From DATKRB01 sp036501425 (lineage in GTDB: Bacteria > Actinomycetota > Acidimicrobiia > Acidimicrobiales > RAAP-2): DNA of 64,000 nt. The notes below the pieces were generated by a model. The model searched no databases and was not told the DNA's origin. It saw only the letters and a list, made by a program, of their open reading frames with translations. The DNA lies in assembly GCA_036501425.1 (NCBI GenBank), contig DASYAI010000056.1:1-64000 (forward strand). The letters run 5' to 3'. Shown here piece after piece: positions 52,604 through 61,203 of the stretch. Position 1 is the stretch's first letter, and every line of letters starts with the position of its first letter. The position numbers were made by a program, and so were the translations under genes.

Positions 52604-54154
52604 GTGGGCGACCTGTTCGATGGGTACCGGCTGGCCGAATCGGGCCCCCTCGCCAGCGCGTTCGAAGAGGTGCTCGACGCCAAGGGGGCGGCCCGGACCC
52701 AGTACCGCGAGGTGGTGTCGGTCGTCTCCCAGATGAGCTCCGACGACGTGTCGGCCCGCGCGGGCCGGCTGGCCCGGGCGTTCCTCGACCAGGGGGTCAC
52801 CTTCGACCTCGACGGCGAGGAGCGGCCGTTCCCGCTCGACGTGCTCCCCCGGGTGTTCACCGACCGCGAGTGGAGCACCATCGCCGACGGCGTCGCCCAG
52901 CGGGTGCGGGCGCTGGAGGCGTTTCTGGCCGACGTCTACGGGCGCCGGCGCATCCTGCACGACGAGGTGATCCCCCACCGGGTGGTGACCAGCTCCCCCG
53001 GGTTCCTCCGCGCGGTGCACGGCTTCGACCCGGCCAACGGCGTGCGCATCCACGTGGCCGGCATCGACGTGGTCCGAGACGAGGACGGCTCGTTCAAGGT
53101 GCTCGAGGACAACATCCGGTGCCCTTCGGGGGTGAGCTACGTGCTCGCCAACCGCCAGGCCATGGCCCGGGTGCTGCCCGAGGTGTTCTGGGGCCAGCCC
53201 ATCCACATGGTGGCCGACTACCCGGCCCGCCTGGTCCAGGCGCTCCGCCTGGCGGCGCCGGCCGGGGTCGCCGACCCCACGGTGGTGGTCCTCACACCGG
53301 GCGTCTACAACTCCGCCTTCTACGAGCACGCGCTGCTGGCCCGGTTGATGGGCGTCCACCTGGTCGAGGGGCGCGACCTGGTGTGCCACGGCACCGACGT
53401 CTTCCTGCGCACCACCGACGGCGAGGTGCCGGTCCACGTCATCTACCGGCGGGTCGACGACGAGTACATCGACCCGCTCCAGTTCCGGCCCGAGTCCCTG
53501 GTCGGCTGCCCGGGCCTGGTGAACGCGGCCCGAGCCGGGCGGGTCACGGTGGCCAACGCGGTGGGCAACGGGATCGCCGACGACAAGCTGGTCTACTCCT
53601 ACGTCCCCGACATGATCCGCTACTACCTCGACGAGGACCCCGTCCTGCAGAACGTCGACACCTTCCGGCTGGTCGAGCCCGACGCGCTCGAGACCGCGCT
53701 GCGCCGCCGCAGCGAGCTGGTGTTCAAGAAGGTGGACGGCTCGGGAGGCAAGGGCCTGGTGATCGGCCCGTTCGCCACCCCGTCCGAGCTCGACGAGGTC
53801 TGCGCCCAGGTCCGGGTCGACCCGCGCGGGTGGATCGCCCAGCGCCTGGTCCCCCTGTCGACGTCTCCCACCTGGGTGGACGGCCGGATGGTGCCCCGCC
53901 ATGTCGACCTGCGACCGTTCGCGGTCAACGACGGCGAGCGGATCTGGGTGCTGCCGGGCGGCCTCACCCGGGTCGCCCTGCAGGAGGGCGGTCTCGTGGT
54001 GAACTCCAGCCAGGGCGGCGGTTCGAAGGACACCTGGGTGGTCGGGGGCGACCACCAGTCGATCAGCGCCCCGCTGCGGCGCGCCCCCCAGGTCCAGGTG
54101 GGCCCGCCGATGGACGCCGGGCCCCGGGTCGACGCCGAGCAGGGTCAGCAGTGA
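52604..54154 (+). CDS. circularly permuted ATP-grasp protein
   Basis: This 516 aa protein matches the circularly permuted type 2 ATP-grasp family: VLPRVFTDREWSTIADGVAQR, SPGFLRAVHGFDPANGVRIH, VLEDNIRCPSGVSYVLANR, FFKK-like ELVFKKVDGSGGKGLVIGPF and HVDLRPFAVNDGERIWVLPGG. ATP-grasp enzymes ligate a carboxylate to an amine via acyl phosphate. This family has no settled substrate and occurs with alpha-E and transglutaminase-like genes, as here. GTG 52604 follows a GGGAG/AGGGG purine run. The stop overlaps the next start (GTGA). Confidence 0.93.
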   Translation: MGDLFDGYRLAESGPLASAFEEVLDAKGAARTQYREVVSVVSQMSSDDVSARAGRLARAFLDQGVTFDLDGEERPFPLDVLPRVFTDREWSTIADGVAQRVRALEAFLADVYGRRRILHDEVIPHRVVTSSPGFLRAVHGFDPANGVRIHVAGIDVVRDEDGSFKVLEDNIRCPSGVSYVLANRQAMARVLPEVFWGQPIHMVADYPARLVQALRLAAPAGVADPTVVVLTPGVYNSAFYEHALLARLMGVHLVEGRDLVCHGTDVFLRTTDGEVPVHVIYRRVDDEYIDPLQFRPESLVGCPGLVNAARAGRVTVANAVGNGIADDKLVYSYVPDMIRYYLDEDPVLQNVDTFRLVEPDALETALRRRSELVFKKVDGSGGKGLVIGPFATPSELDEVCAQVRVDPRGWIAQRLVPLSTSPTWVDGRMVPRHVDLRPFAVNDGERIWVLPGGLTRVALQEGGLVVNSSQGGGSKDTWVVGGDHQSISAPLRRAPQVQVGPPMDAGPRVDAEQGQQ

Positions 54155-55095
54155 GCAGCTCCCTCCTCAGCCGGGTGGCCGAGTCGATCTTCTGGGTCGG
54201 CCGCTACGTCGAGCGGGCCGAGGGCACTGCCCGCATCCTCGATGTCGTCGTCTACCAGGCGCTCGAGCAGAGCGACGCCGCGGGGGACAGCGCTTCCCAG
54301 CGCCTACTGGCGGTGATGGGGCTGCCCTACGACGACAGCCAGCCCAACCTGTGGCAGGTGACCGAGCAGCTGGCCCGCGACGCCGACAGCCGCTCGTCGA
54401 TCGCCGGGGCGATCAACGCGGCGCGCGAGAACACCCGGGCGGTGCGCCACGTGATCCCCGTCGAGCTGTGGGAGCGGATCAACGCCACCTGGAGCGAGCT
54501 GCCGGCGCAGTGGTCGCTGTCACGCCGGGTCGGCCCAGCCTCGTACCTGGCGTTCGTCAAGACCCAGACCGCCGCCATCACCGGTCTCGCCGACACCACC
54601 ATGAGCCGGGACCAGACCTGGCTCTTCTTCACCCTCGGACGGTGCCTCGAGCGGACCGACGTGGTGGCGCGCCAGTTGGCCTCGCTCTCCTTCGAGGAGA
54701 TCTCCGACAGCGGGCTGGTCATGCTGCTGCGGTCGTGCGGAGGCTACGAGCCCTACCTGCGGCTTTCCCAGGGGGTGGTCGACCCGGGCCGGGTGCTCGA
54801 CTTCTTGTTGCGCGACCGGCTGTTCCCCCGCTCGGCCTTTGCCTCGCTGACGGTGGCCGAGGAGTGCCTGAACCAGATCTCCATCGGCCGCGACGACGAG
54901 TGGGAGGAGGCCCGCGGCCTGATCGGCCTGGCCCGGGCCGAGCTCGAGTACTCGGCGCCGGCCTCCCTCGCCCGCGGCCTCCCCACCCGGCTGGACCGGC
55001 TGCAACGGACCATCTCGCAGGTCTCCGACGCCATCACCCGGCGGTACTTCGCCCACGACATGCCCACCGAGTGGCACAGCGGGCACGCGTCGTGA
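54151..55095 (+). CDS. alpha-E domain protein
   Basis: This 314 aa all-helical protein starts SSLLSRVAESIFWVGRYVERAEG, the alpha-E signature, followed by AINAARENTRAVRHVIPVE and FFTLGRCLERTDVVARQLAS. Alpha-E proteins have repeated Arg/Glu-containing helices and no known activity; they are consistently linked to circularly permuted ATP-grasp and transglutaminase-like genes. It overlaps both neighbours by GTGA, so the three proteins are probably made in fixed ratio and may form a complex. Confidence 0.93.
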   Translation: MSSSLLSRVAESIFWVGRYVERAEGTARILDVVVYQALEQSDAAGDSASQRLLAVMGLPYDDSQPNLWQVTEQLARDADSRSSIAGAINAARENTRAVRHVIPVELWERINATWSELPAQWSLSRRVGPASYLAFVKTQTAAITGLADTTMSRDQTWLFFTLGRCLERTDVVARQLASLSFEEISDSGLVMLLRSCGGYEPYLRLSQGVVDPGRVLDFLLRDRLFPRSAFASLTVAEECLNQISIGRDDEWEEARGLIGLARAELEYSAPASLARGLPTRLDRLQRTISQVSDAITRRYFAHDMPTEWHSGHAS

Positions 55096-55934
55096 GGCGC
55101 TTCGACGGGTGGCGGCTGCGGACCGACCACGTCACCCGTTTCTCCTACCCACTGCCTGCCCGGGCCTCGTACAACGAGGTCCGCAAGATCCCCCAGAGCA
55201 CCGGCCGCCAGACCTCGCTCGACGCGCGGGTGCACACGACGCCCAACGTCGCCCAGTACGGCTACCGCGACTACTGGGGCACGCCGGTCGTCGCCTTCAA
55301 CGTGGACGGCCCCCACGAGGAGCTGCTGGTGCACGGCGAGGCCCTGGTCGAGACCCACCCGCCGGCGGACCCGCCCGGTGCCACCTGGGCCGAGGTGGCC
55401 GTCGCCGGCACCCGCTTCGCCGAGCTGATGACCGCCAGCCGCTTCACCGAGCCGAGCCCGGCCCTGGCGGCGGCGGCGGCCGAGCTGGTGGAGCCCACCC
55501 CCACCCAGACGATCGAGCGGGTGGTGGGCTGGGTGCACGGGGCGCTGCACTACGTCCCGGGGGTGACGAGCGTCAAGACCTCGGCGACCGAGGCCTTCGA
55601 GTCCGGGCGCGGGGTGTGCCAGGACTTCGCCCATCTGGCGCTGTCCGTGCTGCGCCTGTGCGGGATACCGGCCCGCTACGTGTCGGGCTACCTGCACCCG
55701 GACCCCGAGGCCACCGTGGGGCTGGAGGCGGTCGGCGAGAGCCACGCCTGGATCGAGGCGTGGGCCGGGGACTGGTGGGGGCTGGACCCGACCAACGACA
55801 TCCCCATCGGGCTGCGCCACATCCTGGTGGCGCGCGGGCGCGACTACGGCGACGTCGCGCCCATCAAGGGCATCTACGCCGGGGGGTCCGACCACTCGGT
55901 GGAGGTCGCCGTCCGCATCACCCGGACGGTCTGA
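55092..55934 (+). CDS. transglutaminase-like cysteine protease/transamidase
   Basis: This 280 aa protein has an N-terminal beta domain (RTDHVTRFSYPLPARASYNE) and a transglutaminase-like core with the Cys-His-Asp triad in GRGVCQDFAHLALSVLR, GESHAWIEAW and WGLDPTND. Prokaryotic members act as peptidases or transpeptidases. No signal peptide is present, so it works in the cytoplasm with the ATP-grasp and alpha-E partners. Its GTG overlaps the alpha-E stop. Confidence 0.93.
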   Translation: MRRFDGWRLRTDHVTRFSYPLPARASYNEVRKIPQSTGRQTSLDARVHTTPNVAQYGYRDYWGTPVVAFNVDGPHEELLVHGEALVETHPPADPPGATWAEVAVAGTRFAELMTASRFTEPSPALAAAAAELVEPTPTQTIERVVGWVHGALHYVPGVTSVKTSATEAFESGRGVCQDFAHLALSVLRLCGIPARYVSGYLHPDPEATVGLEAVGESHAWIEAWAGDWWGLDPTNDIPIGLRHILVARGRDYGDVAPIKGIYAGGSDHSVEVAVRITRTV

Positions 55935-55978
55935 GGGCAGCGGCGGACGGAAGTGACGAGCTCGACTGGGGAGGCGTA

Positions 55979-56638
55979 GTGGAACGGGTGGCGGTGCGGA
56001 TCTGGGTGCCCGACCGGCCCGGCGTGCTGGGTGCCGTGGCCACCCGGATCGGGGGCATCCGGGGCAACGTGGTCGGGCTGGAGGTCCTCGAGCGCGAGGG
56101 CGGCGTGGCGGTCGACGAGCTGATGGTCGAGCTGCCCGAGCCGGGCATGGTGGACGAGATGTGCGTCCAGATCCGGCTGATCGACGGCGCCGGCGTCGAG
56201 GAGGTCCGGCCGGTCGGCCCCGACGAGGAGGAGCGCGGGCTGAAGGTGATGTCGGCGGCGCTGGCCATCCTCGAGACCGCCAACTCGGCCGCCGCGCTGA
56301 GCGCCCTCATGGGCTACGCCGGCGAGCTGTTCGAGCTGGAGTGGGCCACCCTGGTGGACCTCCAGTCGGGGACCCACCTCCAGTCGGTGGGCGAGGTGCC
56401 GACGGTGCCCTGGCTCAGCGCGTTCGCCGAAGGGGCCCGGGCCGACGGCGCCGAAGGGTGCACCGATCGCAGCGGCGTGCTGGCCGAGGACCTCGAGGCG
56501 GCCGGGTCCACCCTCTACGTCGGGCGCGAGGTCCCGTTCCGCCGCCGCGAGCGACGGGAGGTCGAGATGCTCGCCCGGGTGACCGACCGGGTGTGGGCGG
56601 CCCTCGAGCCCGGTCCGGCGGTCCATCCTCGCTGGTGA
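55979..56638 (+). CDS. ACT-domain protein with C-terminal GAF-like region
   Basis: This 219 aa protein starts with an ACT domain (VAVRIWVPDRPGVLGAVATR, IRGNVVGLEVLERE, residues about 4-75). A second region (about 90-215) ends RRRERREVEMLARVTDRVWAAL, which resembles the terminal helix of GAF domains. ACT domains bind amino acids. GTG 55979 has GGGAGG 5 nt upstream. It lies 44 nt after the transglutaminase gene and is probably co-transcribed, so it could sense an amino acid for that cluster. The C-terminal assignment is tentative. Confidence 0.8.
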   Translation: MERVAVRIWVPDRPGVLGAVATRIGGIRGNVVGLEVLEREGGVAVDELMVELPEPGMVDEMCVQIRLIDGAGVEEVRPVGPDEEERGLKVMSAALAILETANSAAALSALMGYAGELFELEWATLVDLQSGTHLQSVGEVPTVPWLSAFAEGARADGAEGCTDRSGVLAEDLEAAGSTLYVGREVPFRRRERREVEMLARVTDRVWAALEPGPAVHPRW

Positions 56639-56720
56639 CCCATCGGCCCGAGGGAGACCCACCCCGGCGACCTTGACGTCCGCTGGCGGCAGCCGGACAC
56701 TTTGGGCCGGCACGCCGGCC

Positions 56721-56765
56721 CCGACCCGAGCACCGCACCGACCCGAGCGCCGCACCGACCCGAGG
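56721..56765. repeat. 17-bp tandem repeat upstream of the permease
   Basis: CCGACCCGAGCACCGCA (56721-56737) and CCGACCCGAGCGCCGCA (56738-56754) are followed by a partial CCGACCCGAGG (56755-56765), just before the ribosome binding site of the permease. Confidence 0.85.
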
Positions 56766-56773
56766 AGAGACGA

Positions 56774-58273
56774 GTGGCCAGGACCATCGAACAGCCCGCA
56801 CCAGCCATCCCCGAGGCCGACCTCGCCTTCCACGTCGAGCAGCACGGCATCGACTACATCCCCCTCGCCGAGCGGTGGGCCCGGCCGCGCGACGTCGGGG
56901 CGATGTGGGCCGGCGCCAGCGTGCAGGTCGAGTACTTCATCTACGGCGCCATCTTGATGACCTTCGGGTTCAGCTTCGGCCAGGCGCTCAGCCTCATCGT
57001 GGTCGGGAACCTGTCCTACCTCCTGCTCGGCCTCTGCTCCCTACAGGGTCCCGAAGCCGGCACGACCGTGTTCGCCATCAACCGGGCCGGCTACGGGCCC
57101 AACGGCTCGCGGCTGATCTCGCTGTTCAACTGGCTGACCCAGATCGGCTTCGAGGTGGAGGGGCTCATCCTCATCGTCGGGGCCGCCCTCGTGCTCGAGC
57201 TGAAGGCCGGGTTCTCCCCCGGCCACCCGGCCAAGGTGATCTTCGTGCTGGTGGCGGTGGCCGTGCAGGGCGTGCTGCCGTTCCTCGGCCACGCCACCAT
57301 CGTCAAGACCCTCCGCTGGCTCACCATCCCCTTCGTGGTGCTCTTCGCCGTGCTGCTCGGCTTCGCCGTCCCCCACGCCACCGTCCACGGCGTGGCCCAC
57401 GGGGCCGACTGGCAGACCTACATGGAGGGGCTGGCGTTCACCATCGCCTTGAGCGGCCTGGGCTGGGCCGAGTGCGGCAACGACTACTCCCGCTACTGCC
57501 CCCCGAACGCGTCCCGGCGCGCCCTGGTGGGATGGATCTTCCTCGGCACCGCGGTGCCCGAGATCCTCATCATGACCCTGGGCGCGGCGACCGGCACCTT
57601 CATCAAGGGTCTGGGCACCGGGACCGGGGGCTTCTTGCCCCTCGCCCACCAGAGCGCCATCCCGGCGTGGTTCGTGACGATCTTCTTGATCTTCTGCGTG
57701 GTCCAGCTCTTCGCCATCAACAGCCTCGACCTGTACTCCTCGGGCGTGACCCTGCAGGCGCTGGGGGTCCGCCTGAAGCGCTACCAGGCCGTGGTGGTCG
57801 ACTGCGTGATCGCCCTGGGGGTGACCATGTACGCCATCTTCAGCGTGTCGTTCAGCCGGTACCTCACCGACTTCGTCGACGCGGTCATCGTGTGGATCGC
57901 CCCATGGTGCGCCATCTACCTGGTCGACTGGGCCATGCGACGCTTCCGGTACGTGCCGTCCGAGCTCCAGCGGTCCGACCGGGGCAGCCTCTACTGGCGC
58001 AGCGGGGGGGTGTCGTGGCCGGCGATCGTGGCCCAGCTGGTGGGCATGTTCGCCGCCTTTTCGGGCCTGTCGGCCACCTTCTACCTGCCACGCTGGCTCA
58101 ACGCGCTGACCCGCCACACCGCCGACTCCGCCGGCTACGGGGCCGACTTCAGCGTGTTTCTGGGCATGGGCGTGGCCGGGCTCGTCTACGTGGTCCTCGG
58201 CTGGCGTGGCGTGCGGGCCCAGGCGGCGGCGCAGGACATCCTGGTGGCGGCGGGCACCGTCGGCCCGATCTGA
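56774..58273 (+). CDS. NCS1-family nucleobase permease (cytosine permease-like)
   Basis: This 499 aa membrane protein has about 12 hydrophobic helices, beginning after a soluble N terminus containing DYIPLAERWARPRDVGAMWA, the entry motif of bacterial cytosine/purine permeases. GLGWAECGNDYSRYCPPNAS and INSLDLYSSGVTLQALG are also characteristic. It probably imports cytosine or a related base by cation symport. GTG 56774 has GAGGAG upstream. A cytosine deaminase and uracil phosphoribosyltransferase follow, supporting cytosine as substrate. Confidence 0.9.
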   Translation: MARTIEQPAPAIPEADLAFHVEQHGIDYIPLAERWARPRDVGAMWAGASVQVEYFIYGAILMTFGFSFGQALSLIVVGNLSYLLLGLCSLQGPEAGTTVFAINRAGYGPNGSRLISLFNWLTQIGFEVEGLILIVGAALVLELKAGFSPGHPAKVIFVLVAVAVQGVLPFLGHATIVKTLRWLTIPFVVLFAVLLGFAVPHATVHGVAHGADWQTYMEGLAFTIALSGLGWAECGNDYSRYCPPNASRRALVGWIFLGTAVPEILIMTLGAATGTFIKGLGTGTGGFLPLAHQSAIPAWFVTIFLIFCVVQLFAINSLDLYSSGVTLQALGVRLKRYQAVVVDCVIALGVTMYAIFSVSFSRYLTDFVDAVIVWIAPWCAIYLVDWAMRRFRYVPSELQRSDRGSLYWRSGGVSWPAIVAQLVGMFAAFSGLSATFYLPRWLNALTRHTADSAGYGADFSVFLGMGVAGLVYVVLGWRGVRAQAAAQDILVAAGTVGPI

Positions 58274-58290
58274 CCGGTCACGGCCCGGGA

Positions 58291-58941
58291 TCAGCCGGCG
58301 GGCGTGGCGTCGGCCGGCGACGTGCCGGCCGTCCCTTCCCAGTCCTCCACCAAGGAGCCGTCCGGCTGCTGGCGGAACAGCGGCATCGCCCCGAGCGCCC
58401 GGACCAGCGCGGCGTCCTCGCCCAGGAACGTCCGCCACCGCGACCCCTCGGTGACCAGCGTGCCCACCACGACCGGCTCTGCCCCCACCCGTCGCATCAA
58501 GTTGAGCGCCGCCTTGGTCGAGCCGCCGGTCGAGATGACGTCGTCGACCACCGCCACCCGGCGGCCCGCCACCGCACCCAGCCGAGCCCGGTCGAAGAGC
58601 AACCGCTGGACCGACGCGGTGGTGATCGACTGGACCGGTTCGGCGATGGCGTCGGCCAGGTGGATCTTTGGCGTCTTGTGCAGGATCACGTAGTCGTCCA
58701 GCCCCAGGGCGCGGGTGACCTCGATCGCCAGGGGGATGCCCATCGTGGCCACCGACACGACGACGTCGGCCCGGTAGGGCGCCAGCAGCTCGGCCAGCTC
58801 CTCGCCCGCTCGCTGCACGAAGCGGACCCCGAGGTCCACGGAGATGAGCAACGCGATGGTGAGGTCCTCGGCGATGGGCACGAGGGGTATCTCGAGCTCC
58901 TGGGAACCCACCGCGACCCGGTAGCTACGCTCGGTGGGCAC
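58291..58941 (-). CDS. type I phosphoribosyltransferase, adenine PRTase-like
   Basis: This 216 aa protein has the PRPP loop in VAVVDDVISTGGSTKAALNL and the upstream DVVVSVATMGIPLAIEVTRAL, as in adenine phosphoribosyltransferases. The hood PLVPIAEDLTIALLISVDLG is less standard, so the base is uncertain (adenine or another purine). It starts at GTG 58941 and is divergent from the deaminase gene, with only 36 nt between starts. It is convergent with the permease. Confidence 0.85.
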   Translation of the reverse strand: MPTERSYRVAVGSQELEIPLVPIAEDLTIALLISVDLGVRFVQRAGEELAELLAPYRADVVVSVATMGIPLAIEVTRALGLDDYVILHKTPKIHLADAIAEPVQSITTASVQRLLFDRARLGAVAGRRVAVVDDVISTGGSTKAALNLMRRVGAEPVVVGTLVTEGSRWRTFLGEDAALVRALGAMPLFRQQPDGSLVEDWEGTAGTSPADATPAG

Positions 58942-58977
58942 GGCCAGATGGTGACCCCGAGCGAGGGAGGACTGCAA

Positions 58978-59445
58978 ATGGTCGACGGCGCCCGTCTCGA
59001 CCCCGCCCGGGCGGCGGCGCTGCTCGGGCCGGCCCTCGAGGAAGCCCGCCTCGGCGCGGCCGAGGGCGGCATTCCGATCGGTGCCGCCCTCTTCGCCGGC
59101 GACGGCACGCTGCTCGGGCGGGGCCACAACCGGCGGGTCCAGAACGGCGACCCGACCGCCCATGCCGAGACGGAGGCCTTCCGGGCCGCCGGGCGGCGGC
59201 GGCACTACCGGGACTGCGTCATGGTGACGACGCTGTCCCCGTGCTGGTTCTGCTCGGGCCTGATCCGCCAGTTCGACATCGGCACGGTGGTGATCGGCGA
59301 GGCCCGCACCTTCGTCGGCGGTCACGGCTGGCTGCGCGACCACGGGGTGCAGGTGGTGGAGCTCGACGACCGCGAGTGCGTGTCGCTGCTGGGCGCTTTC
59401 GTCGAGGAGCGACCCGAGCTGTGGTCCGAGGACATCGGCCGCTGA
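58978..59445 (+). CDS. cytosine deaminase, fungal (FCY1) type
   Basis: This 155 aa zinc deaminase of the CDA fold has the catalytic HAETEAFR (equivalent to HGE of the yeast enzyme) and zinc motif TTLSPCWFCSGLI. It matches the yeast cytosine deaminase pattern along its whole length, including EEARLGAAEGGIPIGAALF, LGRGHNRRVQNG and the end FVEERPELWSEDIG. It should convert cytosine to uracil. Most bacteria use the unrelated amidohydrolase CodA. The ATG has GGGAGG 7 nt upstream. Confidence 0.88.
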   Translation: MVDGARLDPARAAALLGPALEEARLGAAEGGIPIGAALFAGDGTLLGRGHNRRVQNGDPTAHAETEAFRAAGRRRHYRDCVMVTTLSPCWFCSGLIRQFDIGTVVIGEARTFVGGHGWLRDHGVQVVELDDRECVSLLGAFVEERPELWSEDIGR

Positions 59446-59453
59446 CGCCCAGG

Positions 59454-60107
59454 TCAGGAGCCGGGCCCGAACAGCCGGTCGCCGGCGTCGCCCAGGCCCG
59501 GCACGATGAACCCCCGGTGGTCGAGCTCCGGATCGACCGCGGCACACGAGACCCGCACGTCGGGGTGCTCTCCGGCGAGCCGGGACAGCCCCGGGCGCGA
59601 CGCCAGGACGCACAGCGCGATCGTCTCGCCCCCGCCGCGTGCCGCCACCATGGCGCAGACCGCCGCCATCGATCCACCGGTCGCCAGCATCGGATCGCAG
59701 ACGACCACCCGGCGACCCCCGAGGTCGGCCGGCAGCCGGTCGAGGTAGACCACCGGCTCGAACGTTACCTCGTCGCGCCGCAGCCCCACGTGGGCCACCT
59801 CGGTGTGGGGGAGCAGGCGCTGGACGGCCGGCACCATGCCGAGGCCGGCTCGCAGGATGGGCACCACCAGCACCGCCTCTTGGACCCGCCGCACCGGGGC
59901 CGCATCGGCGACCGGCGTGTCGACCCTCACCTCGACGGTCCGTAGGTCGCGCAGCGCCTCGTAGGCGACGAAGGTGGCGATGTCCGCGACCAGGCGCCGG
60001 AACGTCTCGGCATCGGTCCCCCGCTCCCGCAGGATGCCGAGCCGGTGAGCCACCACCGGGTGGTCGACGATCCTGGCCTGGGCACCCCGGGCGTGCTGCG
60101 CGCTCAT
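59454..60107 (-). CDS. upp: uracil phosphoribosyltransferase
   Basis: Upp (217 aa) makes UMP from uracil and PRPP. Motifs are HPVVAHRLGILRERGTDAETFR, VVPILRAGLGMVPAVQRLLP, the PRPP loop VVVCDPMLATGGSMAAVCAM, and the uracil-specific HRGFIVPGLGDAGDRLFG at the C terminus. With the permease and deaminase it completes a cytosine-to-UMP salvage route. It converges with the deaminase gene with 8 nt between stops. Confidence 0.96.
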   Translation of the reverse strand: MSAQHARGAQARIVDHPVVAHRLGILRERGTDAETFRRLVADIATFVAYEALRDLRTVEVRVDTPVADAAPVRRVQEAVLVVPILRAGLGMVPAVQRLLPHTEVAHVGLRRDEVTFEPVVYLDRLPADLGGRRVVVCDPMLATGGSMAAVCAMVAARGGGETIALCVLASRPGLSRLAGEHPDVRVSCAAVDPELDHRGFIVPGLGDAGDRLFGPGS

Positions 60108-60165
60108 CGGCGTCGCCTCTCCGACCGGTGGCCGCGCTGACCCGGTCCGGCCGCCCGCGCCCGAT

Positions 60166-60243
60166 CGGCCGAGTCAGGCACGGCGGAGCGACGACCGACC
60201 CGGCGTGTCCCAGCCGGTTCCGGTACGGCCGAGTCAGGCACGG
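60166..60243. repeat. 18-nt direct repeat across the thioesterase stop
   Basis: CGGCCGAGTCAGGCACGG occurs at 60166-60183 and 60226-60243. The second copy carries the final codons and stop of the thioesterase gene. Confidence 0.9.
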
Positions 60244-60662
60244 GGCACGTTCTGGAGGCGCAGCTGGCCGAGCGCCACCGGCTTGCCGCCCGAGGTGATG
60301 CGCACCTCCCAGAGCTGCTGGGTCCGCCCCTGGTGAAGGGGCACCGCCTCCACCTCCACCCGGCCTTCTGACATGGGCCGGATGAAGTTGGTGAGGTTGG
60401 CCACCCCCACCGCCTGCTGGCCGTGCGCCGCCACCGCCAGGCTGGCGCCGTAGCTGGCGGCCTCCTCCACCGCCGCCGCGTAGACCCCGCCGTGGACGAT
60501 CCCCGATGGCTGGTGCTGGTCCGGGCCGAGGTCGATCCATCCGGTCACCCGGTCGGGGCCGATCTCGCTCAGGTGCAGCCCGGTCGCCTGCATGAAGGGG
60601 GTGGGATCGTCGAAACCCGCCTGCCCGAACCGGGCATCGATCTCGGTCGGCTCCGGGTTCAC
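60234..60662 (-). CDS. PaaI-type hotdog thioesterase
   Basis: This protein of about 142 aa has the hotdog signature HQPSGIVHGGVYAAAVEEAAS preceded by TGWIDLGPDQ, and the C-terminal VALGQLRLQNVPRA. PaaI-like enzymes hydrolyse aromatic or hydroxylated acyl-CoAs. The start is uncertain between GTG 60662 and GTG 60680; both have weak ribosome binding sites. The stop lies in a direct repeat. Confidence 0.85.
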   Translation of the reverse strand: MNPEPTEIDARFGQAGFDDPTPFMQATGLHLSEIGPDRVTGWIDLGPDQHQPSGIVHGGVYAAAVEEAASYGASLAVAAHGQQAVGVANLTNFIRPMSEGRVEVEAVPLHQGRTQQLWEVRITSGGKPVALGQLRLQNVPRA

Positions 60663-60680
60663 GACCCGATCATGGGCCAC

Positions 60681-61203
60681 CCGCGGCTCGCTCGCCAAGG
60701 ACCACCCGGCGGGGACCCCGAACCCGGCCGACTCGCGGACGGGCCGACTCGGGGGCCGGCTCGGCCCGGGCCGGTCACCCGGGACGACCCCGAGACGGCT
60801 GATGGCGGCCCCCCGGTCGCCATCAGCCCCAATACGACAGGGCGGGACGGACGTTGCTAACCTGCGCCGGACCAGATCGCCACCCGACCTGCCCGGTCCC
60901 CGTCGGAGGACCCGGCGCCGTCGACGACCCCCCGACGGCAGCCAGCCGGGGCGGGACGAGCGTGGCGAGCACCCTGCCGACCAGACATCGACGCGCCGCG
61001 AGCCGGCGCCGTCCCGACCACGGAGGACATCGACCAGGTCCAGGCACACCCAGGGCACATGACAACCGGCCGCACACCCTGCGGCGCAGCGCCAGGACGG
61101 ACGACGCCTACCCGCTCTCCGTCCGGGGTCCGAATGCGATGGCCGGAGCCCGCGACACCGAGCAGAGGAAGGCGCGCGGAGGCGCCCGACGAAGGGAGGT
61201 GCC
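60681..61203. other. 520-bp non-coding leader region
   Basis: I see no convincing gene here. It contains a perfect 9-bp inverted repeat, CTGATGGCG/CGCCATCAG (60799-60826, 10-nt loop), and a possible -10 TAACCT (60858-60863) that would give the following gene a leader of about 340 nt. A GAAGGGAGG ribosome binding site ends the region. Similar secreted cell-wall genes in actinobacteria often carry a cyclic-di-AMP riboswitch, but I could not recognise its core. Confidence 0.5.
60799..60826. repeat. 9-bp perfect inverted repeat
   Basis: CTGATGGCG (60799-60807) pairs with CGCCATCAG (60818-60826) around a 10-nt loop. There is no adjacent T-tract, so an operator is as likely as a terminator for the divergently read region. 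Confidence 0.5.

Noticed and set aside
60592..61062. 156-codon frame in the leader of the Rpf-like gene
   Set aside because: Its sequence is Arg/Pro/Gly-rich without domain features, overlaps the thioesterase antisense, and has no ribosome binding site.
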